64,000 nucleotides of DNA, taken from the NCBI RefSeq assembly GCF_028553745.1, contig NZ_CP067129.1:139001-203000 (forward strand). The letters are read 5' to 3'. Below the pieces are notes generated by a model. It had not been told where the DNA came from. It saw only the letters and a list, made by a program, of their open reading frames with translations, and ran no database searches. Within the stretch, counting starts at the first letter, position 1. Each line of letters starts with the position of its first letter. Position numbers and translations under genes: made by a program. Origin of the DNA: Paracoccus seriniphilus. Its GTDB lineage: Bacteria; Pseudomonadota; Alphaproteobacteria; Rhodobacterales; Rhodobacteraceae. Shown one piece after another: positions 37,963 through 45,518 of this stretch.

Positions 37963-38573
37963 CCGATCATCGCCTTGATGGCCGAGACATGACCGGGATC
38001 GGCGGCAAGACATGCAGCCGCCAGTTCCTCGGCCTGCGCAAGCAGTTCCCCGGCGGGCACGATGCGATCGATCAGGCCCCATTGCAGGGCTTCCTCGGCA
38101 CCGATCTTCTGCCCCGCCATCAGGATCATCTTGGCCCGCGCGGCACCGATCAGACCCGCCATGCGGCGCGGATCGCTGGGTTGAGGCAGGAAGCCCAGCT
38201 TCATCACCGGGTAGAAGAATCCGGTTTCGGGCACCGCGATCCTCAGATCACAGGCCAGAACCATTCCAAAGGCACCTCCGGCCAATGTGCCATTCAGCGC
38301 CGCAATGGTCAGGCAGGGCATCGAGGCCATGCGTTGGGACAGACGTTCCCATTCCGGCGATGTGGCAAGCCCGGCCCTTGCCTCGTCCAGATCGGCCCCG
38401 GCGGAAAACACCCGCCCTGCGCCGGTCAGTATCACCGCGCCACATTTCTGCGTGGCCATCTCGTCCAGCGCGGCGGTCAGTTGTCGCAGCATCTCTCCGG
38501 TCAGGGAATTTGCCTTCTCCGGTCTGTCGATGATCAATTTGCCAAAAGATCCATGGCGTTCGGTCCTGATCAC
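37953..38573 (-). CDS. Enoyl-CoA hydratase/isomerase (crotonase) family protein lacking both hydratase glutamates
   Basis: The 206-residue protein has the crotonase fold, with oxyanion-hole segments FSAGADLDEA and NGTLAGGAFG, ACDLRIA, and the helix ALQWGLIDRIV. The two catalytic glutamates of true hydratases are replaced: by hand alignment their positions are Gly103 and Val123. It is also about 50 residues shorter than classical hydratases, mainly at the C-terminus. It is therefore probably not an enoyl-CoA hydratase; an isomerase, hydrolase or decarboxylase-like activity, or none, is possible. Confidence 0.85.
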   Translation of the reverse strand: MIRTERHGSFGKLIIDRPEKANSLTGEMLRQLTAALDEMATQKCGAVILTGAGRVFSAGADLDEARAGLATSPEWERLSQRMASMPCLTIAALNGTLAGGAFGMVLACDLRIAVPETGFFYPVMKLGFLPQPSDPRRMAGLIGAARAKMILMAGQKIGAEEALQWGLIDRIVPAGELLAQAEELAAACLAADPGHVSAIKAMIGQL

Positions 38574-38648
38574 GGATTGTTCCCTTTCCCTGATGCCGGT
38601 GCTGTGTCAGACAACGGGCAAATTGCAGATGTTTGAAAGGTATCCGGC

Positions 38649-40217
38649 ATGTTCCGATCGCTTGCAACCTCGTCATTGGCCCTGATTGCGGGCGCTGCCC
38701 CTGTCCTTGCCGAGGTTTCACCCCTTCAGGTCTGGGAGAATCTTGACCGATATTACTCTGACATGGGGTATGAGATCACGATTGGCAGCCGCGATGAGGC
38801 CGGCAGCACGCTGACCCTTACCGATGTCGAGGTTGCCACCCGGGGCGAGGCCGAAGAGATCGTCATCACGATCCCCAAGCTGACCCTGCAGGAAACCGGC
38901 GATGCCAAGGTGCGCACCGTGATCCAGGGCGATATCATCGCCGACATGACCTCGCATATCGAAGGCGAGGATGATGTCACGGCCCATGCGCAGATCGTCA
39001 TGCCGTCGAATGAAATGCTGTCCTCGGGTGAACCCGACGACATGCTGCACCAGCTGACCTATCCCACGGTCAAGATCACCGCGCGCTTTGACGAAGCCCG
39101 GGATCCAGATGCCGCAGAGATGCCCGTCACCGTCATGCTGACCGACATGGCGGGGGAATACCGCAGCCGCGCCGGGGCCGGCATGCAATCCACTTATGAC
39201 ATGACCGTGGCCGGGCTGGATCTGGCGCTGGCGTTTGACGATCTGGACAGCGATGACGCTGATTCGGGCAGCGGTTCGGTCAATGCCACCGCCCATATCG
39301 ACGGCCTTGCCATGAACGGCATGATGGTCGCCCCCGAGGGGCAGTTCAACATGGCCGAGGCCGCGCATGAGGCGCTGAAGGCCGGCATGAGCGTCGAAGG
39401 CAAGGTGCAATTGGGCGCCCTGACCGGCGAAATGCGGTTCGACGGCGTTGATGACGACGGCGCGCCGCAATCGGGATCGGCCTCGCTCAGGACCGAAAGC
39501 AGCGAAATCGCGCTGACGATGTCGCGCGATGGAATCACCTATGGCGGCAGCGCATTGGGTTCCAGCGCCGAGCTGACCTCGAACGATCTGCCCTTTCCGA
39601 TCAGCTATGCCATCGAAAAGGCTGCGGCACAGGTGGCCTTTCCGGTCAGCAAGTCGGACGAGCCGCAGCCCTTCCGCCTGACCTATACGCTGGCGGGGCT
39701 GACGCTGGCCGATGGCATCTGGAACATGTTCGACCCCGATGGCCAGCTGCCGCGTGATCCCGCCAGCCTGATGATCGACCTGGAAGGTCAGGCGCTGATG
39801 CGTGAAGACCTGCTGGATCCCGCTTTCGGCAAGCGCATGTCCGATGAAATGGCCGCTATCGACGAAGGTGAAACCCCGGCCGAGGACATGCCGGTGCCCT
39901 TCCAGCCTGAAAACGTCACGATCAACCAGTTCGCACTGGACATGATTGGTGCCAAGGCCGAGCTGACGGGCGAACTGACCATTCCCGAGGGAACCGGCAT
40001 GCCGGTCGGCAAGGTGAATGGCACGTTCACCGGCGTGAACGATCTGCTGGAGAAACTGGCCAACATGGGCTTCATGCCGCAAGAGCAGTTGATGGGTGCG
40101 CGGATGATGATCGCCATGTTTGCACGTCCCGCCGAAGGCGATCCCGACCAGTTGACGACCGAACTCGAATTCCGCGAAGACGGGTCCGTCTTTGCCAATG
40201 GTCAGCAGGTCAAGTGA
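38649..40217 (+). CDS. DUF2125 domain exported protein
   Basis: This 522-residue protein has a signal peptide (RSLATSSLALIAGAAPVLA) and a long beta-rich body typical of DUF2125 proteins of Rhodobacterales, with ITIGSRDEAGSTLTLTDVEV near the N-terminus and acidic, Gly/Ser-rich linkers. The family is predicted periplasmic and its function is unknown. A Rho-independent terminator follows. Confidence 0.85.
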   Translation: MFRSLATSSLALIAGAAPVLAEVSPLQVWENLDRYYSDMGYEITIGSRDEAGSTLTLTDVEVATRGEAEEIVITIPKLTLQETGDAKVRTVIQGDIIADMTSHIEGEDDVTAHAQIVMPSNEMLSSGEPDDMLHQLTYPTVKITARFDEARDPDAAEMPVTVMLTDMAGEYRSRAGAGMQSTYDMTVAGLDLALAFDDLDSDDADSGSGSVNATAHIDGLAMNGMMVAPEGQFNMAEAAHEALKAGMSVEGKVQLGALTGEMRFDGVDDDGAPQSGSASLRTESSEIALTMSRDGITYGGSALGSSAELTSNDLPFPISYAIEKAAAQVAFPVSKSDEPQPFRLTYTLAGLTLADGIWNMFDPDGQLPRDPASLMIDLEGQALMREDLLDPAFGKRMSDEMAAIDEGETPAEDMPVPFQPENVTINQFALDMIGAKAELTGELTIPEGTGMPVGKVNGTFTGVNDLLEKLANMGFMPQEQLMGARMMIAMFARPAEGDPDQLTTELEFREDGSVFANGQQVK

Positions 40218-40240
40218 TCTGAGACGACAGGAATGACCAG

Positions 40241-40265
40241 GGGCCGGACCATGTCCGGCCCTTTT
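40241..40265 (+). terminator. Rho-independent terminator after the DUF2125 gene
   Basis: A stem GGGCCGGA/TCCGGCCC with a 5-base loop is followed by TTTT, 23 bases after the stop codon. Confidence 0.9.
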
Positions 40266-40322
40266 CATTTGCGCCCGGCCCGCTGTCGCGGGAAAAGGGG
40301 GGCAAACCGACACGAGGGTATC

Positions 40323-41696
40323 ATGGGCAGCAACACCACCGCGAACAAGGATGCCGCGCAGCTGAGCAGACTGGCCGAGGCGCTTGTCACCGCCGCGACC
40401 AAAGCCGGCGCTGACGAGGCGGATGCAATGGCCGTCGGCGGACAGTCGACCAGCATTGACGTGCGCGCCGGCGCGCTTGAACATGCCGACCGGGCCGAAG
40501 CGATCGAGATAGGGCTGCGCGTCCTGATTGGCGGACGTCAGGCCTGCGTATCCGCTTCCGATCACAGTGATGCGAGCATTGGCGAAATGGCGGCCCGCGC
40601 CGTGGCCATGGCGCGCGAAGCGCCGGTCGATGACACGCTGGGTCTGGCCGAACCGGATCAGCTGACCGCGGCACGTGACGCGGGACAGCTGGAAATCTGC
40701 GACGACCGGCCCGATCCTTCGCCCCAGCATCTGCAAGAACTTGCCCTGCGGGCCGAGGCTGCGGCGCTGCAATCCAGGGGCATTTCCCAGGTCGAAAGCG
40801 CCAATGCCAGTTTCAGCCGGCGCCAGATCTGGATGGCGGCCAGCAATGGGTTCTCGGGCGGATATGGCCGCAGCACCCATGCGATTTCAGCCATCGCCAT
40901 CACCGGCGAAGGGCTGGGGATGGAGCGCGACTATGCCGGAGAGGGCCGCGTCTGGGCCGAGGATCTGCCCGAACCGGAAGAGATCGGCCAGCTTGCGGCG
41001 GAACGCACCCTGGCGCGTGCCGGGTCGCGCAAACCGCCCACCGGTGCCTTTCCGATCCTTTACGACCGGCGCGTCTCGGCGTCGCTGATCGGGCATCTGC
41101 TCTCGGCGGTGAATGGCGCGGCGGTTGCACGCGGGGCCAGCTGGCTGCGCAAATCCATGGGTGAGCCGGTGCTGCCATCGGGGATGGACCTGCGCGAGGA
41201 CCCGCTGCGCGCACGTTTTCCCTCTTCGCGCCCCTTCGATGCCGAGGGCCTGGCGACGCGCGCCCGCCATATCGTGGCCGATGGGCTGCTGCAGGGCTGG
41301 ACGCTGGATCTGGCCACGGCACGCAAGCTGGGAATGGACAGCACCGCCTCGGCCGCACGCGGTCTGGCCTCGGCCCCTTCACCCACCAACAGCAATGTCA
41401 TCCTGACACCGGGGCAATACAGCCGCGAGCAACTGATCGCGGATATGGGCACCGGCTTGATCGTCACCTCGATGCTGGGGGCATCGATCAATGGCACCAC
41501 GGGCGATTACTCGCGCGGGGCGGCTGGGTTCTGGGTCGAAAATGGCCAGATCGCCTATGCTGTCAATGAATGCACCATTGCCGGCAATCTGAAGGACATG
41601 CTGATGTCGCTGATTGCCGCCAATGATGCGCTGCCATGGCGCGGGGCCGAGGTGCCCAGCCTGCTTGTGGAGGGGATGACCGTTGCCGGCGAATGA
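40323..41696 (+). CDS. pmbA: TldD/PmbA family metallopeptidase-like protein
   Basis: The 457-residue protein is PmbA/TldE-like, with the conserved SVSASLIGHLLSAVNGAAVARGASWL-type middle region (here split by substitutions), the PSPTNSNVILTPG block and the NGTTGDYSRGAAGFWVENG C-terminal motif. TldD-TldE (PmbA) heterodimers degrade unfolded peptides and mature microcin B17 and PQQ-like peptides. The HExxxH metal motif belongs to TldD and is absent here, as expected for the PmbA partner. The start at 40323 has GAGGG upstream. Confidence 0.92.
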   Translation: MGSNTTANKDAAQLSRLAEALVTAATKAGADEADAMAVGGQSTSIDVRAGALEHADRAEAIEIGLRVLIGGRQACVSASDHSDASIGEMAARAVAMAREAPVDDTLGLAEPDQLTAARDAGQLEICDDRPDPSPQHLQELALRAEAAALQSRGISQVESANASFSRRQIWMAASNGFSGGYGRSTHAISAIAITGEGLGMERDYAGEGRVWAEDLPEPEEIGQLAAERTLARAGSRKPPTGAFPILYDRRVSASLIGHLLSAVNGAAVARGASWLRKSMGEPVLPSGMDLREDPLRARFPSSRPFDAEGLATRARHIVADGLLQGWTLDLATARKLGMDSTASAARGLASAPSPTNSNVILTPGQYSREQLIADMGTGLIVTSMLGASINGTTGDYSRGAAGFWVENGQIAYAVNECTIAGNLKDMLMSLIAANDALPWRGAEVPSLLVEGMTVAGE

Positions 41697-42465
41697 ACAG
41701 GATCTGAAACTGCTTGAAGATGCCGCCCGCGCCGCAGGGCGCGTGGCATTGGAATATTGGCAGAAGGAACCCCGCAGCTGGGAAAAGCCGGACGGGGCAG
41801 GACCTGTTACCGAGGCAGATCTGGCCGTGAATGAGGAAGTGCAAGGCATTCTAAGCGCGGCCCGTCCAGATTACGGCTGGCTGTCCGAAGAAAGCGAGGC
41901 CGACCCGTCGCGGCTGGATGCGCGCCATTGTTTCATCATTGACCCGATCGACGGCACCCGTGCCTTTATCGCCGGACAGGAAGGGTTTTCTCATTCCCTT
42001 GCTGTTTCCGATGGCGACAGGATCGTCGCGGCGGTGGTCTATCTGCCGGTCAGCGATTGTTGCTATACGGCCAGCGCCGACGGGCCTGCACTGATGAACG
42101 GCAAGCCCATCCACCCCAGCGACAGCGATATCGAGGGCGCGCGCGTCCTGACCTATCGCGCCGCATCTGAACCCAGATACTGGCGCGGTGGACAGGCCCC
42201 GGCCTTTCACCGCGAATTCCGCCCGTCGCTGGCATGGCGGCTGTGTCTTGCCGGACAAGGGCGCTTTGATGCCGCGCTGTCACTGCGCTCGGCCTGGGAA
42301 TGGGACATCGCCGCGGGCAGCCTGATTGCCGAACGGGCAGGGGCGATTGCCTCGGACCGGCGCGGCAAGCCAATGCGCTTCAACAGCCCGCGTGCCACGG
42401 TGGATGGTCTGATCGTGGCGGGACCGCGCCTGCATGGCCAGATCATGGCCCGGCTGCAGCCCTAG
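41683..42465 (+). CDS. Inositol monophosphatase/CysQ family phosphatase
   Basis: The 260-residue enzyme has the IMPase metal motifs: WLSEESEAD, IIDPIDGTRAF and, near the C-terminus, AWEWDIAAGSLIAE. Family members hydrolyse inositol phosphates or 3'-phosphoadenosine-5'-phosphate (CysQ); which one cannot be decided. It starts with TTG at 41683, backed by GGAGGGG about 7 bases upstream, and overlaps pmbA by 14 bases. The end overlaps the convergent SARP-type gene by 4 bases. Confidence 0.88.
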   Translation: MPANEQDLKLLEDAARAAGRVALEYWQKEPRSWEKPDGAGPVTEADLAVNEEVQGILSAARPDYGWLSEESEADPSRLDARHCFIIDPIDGTRAFIAGQEGFSHSLAVSDGDRIVAAVVYLPVSDCCYTASADGPALMNGKPIHPSDSDIEGARVLTYRAASEPRYWRGGQAPAFHREFRPSLAWRLCLAGQGRFDAALSLRSAWEWDIAAGSLIAERAGAIASDRRGKPMRFNSPRATVDGLIVAGPRLHGQIMARLQP

Positions 42466-44072
42466 ATCAGCCCGGATTTCGTCACCCGCAGCAAACCGGC
42501 CTGACGCAGGGATTCGACCGGATAGTCCCTGCTGGCCATCAGTTCCAACGAAAAGTCCGGCTCAAGCTTCTTCAGCTTCTTCAGGGCCTCCAGCGCCCCG
42601 GCTTCATCGCCCAGTTCGTAACGGATCGCACTGAGGAAACGCAGGGCTGGCCGGTTCTGGGGGGCATAACCATGGGTGGTGGCAAAGAAACGTTCGGCGG
42701 ATTTCAGGTCGCCAACCCGCGTCGCGGCAATGGCGCGGCGCAGGACCCATGCCGCCGGACCCAGTTCGGACAGGGCGCTGAGATGTGCGGCGCTGGCCTC
42801 GGCCTCGGCCTCGCGGTGGTATCCCATGCTGGTCAGGGCGCTGGAATAGGACAGGCGGGCAATCGGGTTTTCGTCATCGATCGCGATGGCATGTCGGGCC
42901 ATGTCGAAGGCGGTCTCGAACTGCCCTTTCCAGGCGGCCACCATCGCATTGACACCAAGCGCGGTGGGATTACCCGGAGACAGTTCACGCGCGCGCTGTG
43001 CCATGTCTGCCGCGATATGGGCATCGGCATCGGGGTCGCGGCTCAACCGTTCCAGCAGCATCGTGTGCCGGATGTATGAGCGCAGCGCCAGGATGACGGC
43101 ACGATCTCCATTCGGGTCGATCTGGGACAGCTGTTCGTCGGCGCGCTTCAGCCGCGATGCGGAATAGCTGAAGACATCCTGCAGGGGCATCCGCCGGATA
43201 TTGGCATCGGGCACGATCTCGCGCAGGTGTTCCAGCCCGTGCATGATCGCCACGGCGACACCTCCGGCCACATGGCGCATGGAGCCCGTGGTATCATTGG
43301 CGGGCAGCGAAAAGCGCCGTGTCCACAGCATCCGCCCGTCGCTGCGCAACCGCGCGGTGAACAGCAGGACGATGTCATTGCCCATGCGGCTGGACATTGC
43401 GCCCAGTTCGATCCCGACCGAAACCCGGCCAATGCCCGGATCGCCATTGACGACCTGCACCGGCAGCATGTCGGCAACCCGAGAGGCGGCCTCTTGCAGG
43501 ATCATCGCGGCAGTCACTGCCGATTGCGCATCGGCTGCCACCGGAGCCTGAAGGATCAGCGTCGGGACGCTGTCTTCGGTCACCGTCCTCGCCAGTATCT
43601 CGTCGGCCTGATCTTCGTAATGACTGCGCGCATCGCGCAACCAATCCTCGAATTCGGGATCGGGGATATCCAGATCGGCGGCAAATTCGGGGCGGCGGCC
43701 GTCCAATCCGACCTGCCCGGCCATATCCAGTTCGACGATAGTGCTGTCCAGTCCGACCCATCCCGGGCCGGTCGTCAGGGCCTCGCGATAGGGGCCAAGG
43801 GCAATGCGTATCTCGCGCAGCAACTGGCGCACGCTTGCCGAGCCATGTTCGGGGTCACGTTCGCTGAACAGCAGATCCTGCAACTTGGGACGCGAGATCT
43901 GCATGTCGGCCGATGACCCGATCACGGCAAGGGCACCCCGCGCCTTCATGCTGCGCGGAGTCAGGTTTTCGTTTCCCGGACCGGTGATCGAAACGGGTCC
44001 AGCTAATCGCAGTACCAATCGGCTCACGGAACTTACCCGTCGATGTGAACAAGACATTGTGTTAATCTTCAA
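42462..44072 (-). CDS. SARP/BTAD-like transcriptional regulator with TolB-like and TPR regions
   Basis: The 536-residue protein has three parts. Residues of about 18-118 look like the winged-helix DNA-binding domain of SARP-type activators: LRLAGPVSITGPG, KARGALAVI, LQDLLFSERDPEHGSASVRQ, LLREIRIALG and a final hairpin. FEDWLRDARSHYED follows. Residues of about 170-300 resemble the TolB-like domain found in such regulators and in class III cyclases (VADMLPVQVVNGD, DIVLLFTARLRSDGRMLWTRRF). Residues of about 310-520 form TPR helices. It is a cytosolic, probably DNA-binding regulator, divergent (67 bp) from the haloperoxidase-subtilase operon and so its likely controller. Confidence 0.8.
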   Translation of the reverse strand: MKINTMSCSHRRVSSVSRLVLRLAGPVSITGPGNENLTPRSMKARGALAVIGSSADMQISRPKLQDLLFSERDPEHGSASVRQLLREIRIALGPYREALTTGPGWVGLDSTIVELDMAGQVGLDGRRPEFAADLDIPDPEFEDWLRDARSHYEDQADEILARTVTEDSVPTLILQAPVAADAQSAVTAAMILQEAASRVADMLPVQVVNGDPGIGRVSVGIELGAMSSRMGNDIVLLFTARLRSDGRMLWTRRFSLPANDTTGSMRHVAGGVAVAIMHGLEHLREIVPDANIRRMPLQDVFSYSASRLKRADEQLSQIDPNGDRAVILALRSYIRHTMLLERLSRDPDADAHIAADMAQRARELSPGNPTALGVNAMVAAWKGQFETAFDMARHAIAIDDENPIARLSYSSALTSMGYHREAEAEASAAHLSALSELGPAAWVLRRAIAATRVGDLKSAERFFATTHGYAPQNRPALRFLSAIRYELGDEAGALEALKKLKKLEPDFSLELMASRDYPVESLRQAGLLRVTKSGLI

Positions 44073-44139
44073 TCAGCCAGAATGACACAGAAAAACGCCT
44101 CGGAGCAAAATTCCAAGGTCGCCAGGAAGGTAGGTTCCA

Positions 44140-45276
44140 ATGTCGTTGCTGAATGCGCAAAACGCACAAAATGCCCAGAATGCGCAAAACGCTCAGAATG
44201 CACAAAACGCGCAAAATGCGCAGGGCGCGGGATCGGGCGAAGGGTCATCCATGATGGCAATGGCGCTGTTGCGGACGCGTGATGCCATTGTCGGCGCCGA
44301 ACTGATCACGCCCGAAGCCGGCACCCCATCCTCGCTGGACATGGCCGGTCGGCTCGAGCGTCTTGACGGTGATCACCGCGCAGCCGTCATCGCCGGAGAG
44401 TTGCTGGAGGATATTTCCTTCACCTTCGAGGATTACACCCCCGCCGAGACCACCTGTCGCACCGCCACGGTGCTGCGCCGCACCACCGATGGCGACGCCC
44501 TGAATGCCAGCTATACGCCATTTGCGGAAATCACCCGTCCCGGACTGGCCGAATTCAGTGCTGCTGCGCAGATGGTGGCCAATTATGCGGAACTGCGCGC
44601 CGACCGCTCGGCGGAAATTCAGGTCCAGACCCAGCACCTGATCCCCTTCTTTGCCAGCATCATGCCGATGGAGCCCAGCCGCGCCCCCGCCATCCGCGAG
44701 GCGCTTTTCACCGCGCTGGACATGGCCACCTTCGTGGTGATGCGGGTCAAGCTGGCGCTGGGATGCCCGCGACCGACCCAGTTCACCGACCGCATCCAGC
44801 CGATGATCAGCTGTCCCACGCATGCGACGCTGCCCAGTGGACATTCAACCCAGGCCTTCACGCTGGCGACCCTGCTCAGCCTGTTGCAGGACCCGGATGC
44901 CGAGGTGCAACCCGACAGCCAGCTGTACCGGCTGGCCTGTCGCATCGCCATCAACCGGACCGTCGCCGGTGTGCATTTCCCCGCCGACAGCGCCGCCGGG
45001 GCCGTGCTGGGCATCCAGCTGGGCCGCTACATGTTCCAGCGCGCACGCGCCGAAATCACCGGTTCGGGCGAATTGGGTCATGCCAGCTTTGACGGCAGCA
45101 AATTCACCGATGGCGCCCATCCGCGCGATTTCCACTATGCGATCCTGAACGAAATGACGACCGGTGCGGACCCTTCGGCCAGCTTCCCGGTCGCGAAAAC
45201 GCCGGTACGTCCCGCACCGATGTGGGGGTCGCTGGCCAAACGGGCTGCAGAGGAATGGGGGCAACGGTGGAGCTGA
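44140..45276 (+). CDS. Vanadium-dependent haloperoxidase/PAP2-superfamily protein with N-terminal NAQ repeat
   Basis: The 378-residue protein has a low-complexity N-terminus of eight NAQ units (residues 5-28), then a helical domain with the complete PAP2/vanadium haloperoxidase active-site set. Lys204 with Arg211-Pro212 form KxxxxxxRP, PSGH is at 232-235, and NRTVAGVHFPAD gives Arg273, His279 and Asp283. Asn replaces the usual Ser before Arg273. There is no signal peptide and no clear transmembrane helix, so it is a soluble haloperoxidase-like or acid phosphatase-like enzyme. AGGAAGG lies just upstream of the ATG. It overlaps the next small gene by 22 bases. Confidence 0.88.
   Translation: MSLLNAQNAQNAQNAQNAQNAQNAQNAQGAGSGEGSSMMAMALLRTRDAIVGAELITPEAGTPSSLDMAGRLERLDGDHRAAVIAGELLEDISFTFEDYTPAETTCRTATVLRRTTDGDALNASYTPFAEITRPGLAEFSAAAQMVANYAELRADRSAEIQVQTQHLIPFFASIMPMEPSRAPAIREALFTALDMATFVVMRVKLALGCPRPTQFTDRIQPMISCPTHATLPSGHSTQAFTLATLLSLLQDPDAEVQPDSQLYRLACRIAINRTVAGVHFPADSAAGAVLGIQLGRYMFQRARAEITGSGELGHASFDGSKFTDGAHPRDFHYAILNEMTTGADPSASFPVAKTPVRPAPMWGSLAKRAAEEWGQRWS
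44152..44223 (+). repeat. Eight 9-bp units encoding (Asn-Ala-Gln)8
   Basis: Eight consecutive 9-base units of the form AAY-GCN-CAR begin four codons after the start. Units differ at silent positions (AAT/AAC, GCG/GCA/GCC/GCT, CAA/CAG), so the protein repeat appears to have been kept by selection and is not a fresh slippage array. Confidence 0.95.
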
Positions 45277-45518
45277 AATGCAAGACGACGGAGGAACCCG
45301 ATCCCGGCCGCCCGGCGGCCAGCTGGACTGTGCCGCAGGCGGCCTACGACACCTATCGTCCCGGTCTCTCTCCCTATCTGCATTACTGGCAGGGGCTGCG
45401 GGCCAGCCGGCAGCAGACAGATCCGCTGCCCGATCACGATCCGGAAGCGGGCAGCAAACTGCCCGACCAGATGCAGGCGGCGCTGGAGGATCTGATCCGC
45501 AGGAGCTTTGGGTCATGA
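45255..45518 (+). CDS. Small hypothetical protein between haloperoxidase and subtilase genes
   Basis: This 87-residue protein is not recognised. It contains SWTVPQAAYDTYRPGLSPYLHYWQGLRASRQ, here split only by wording as an aromatic-rich segment (residues about 20-46), and a C-terminal amphipathic helix, QMQAALEDLIRRSFGS. It overlaps the haloperoxidase gene by 22 bases, and its stop overlaps the subtilase start (ATGA). This strict coupling argues that it is real and made in fixed ratio with the two enzymes, perhaps as an adaptor, inhibitor or substrate. An upstream ATG at 45222 is an alternative start. Confidence 0.75.
   Translation: MGATVELKCKTTEEPDPGRPAASWTVPQAAYDTYRPGLSPYLHYWQGLRASRQQTDPLPDHDPEAGSKLPDQMQAALEDLIRRSFGS

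Noticed and set aside
38718..40880. 720-codon minus-strand frame opposite the DUF2125 gene
   Set aside because: Covers a signal-peptide-bearing gene and a good terminator; no recognisable domain.
44152..44223. Possible CRISPR or tandem-repeat mobile element at the NAQ array
   Set aside because: The 9-bp units have no spacers and stay in frame within a coding gene.
44069..44260. Short minus-strand frame with repeats opposite the NAQ array
   Set aside because: The repeat pattern is the mirror of the NAQ codons; it overlaps the regulator-operon intergenic region and lacks a ribosome-binding site.
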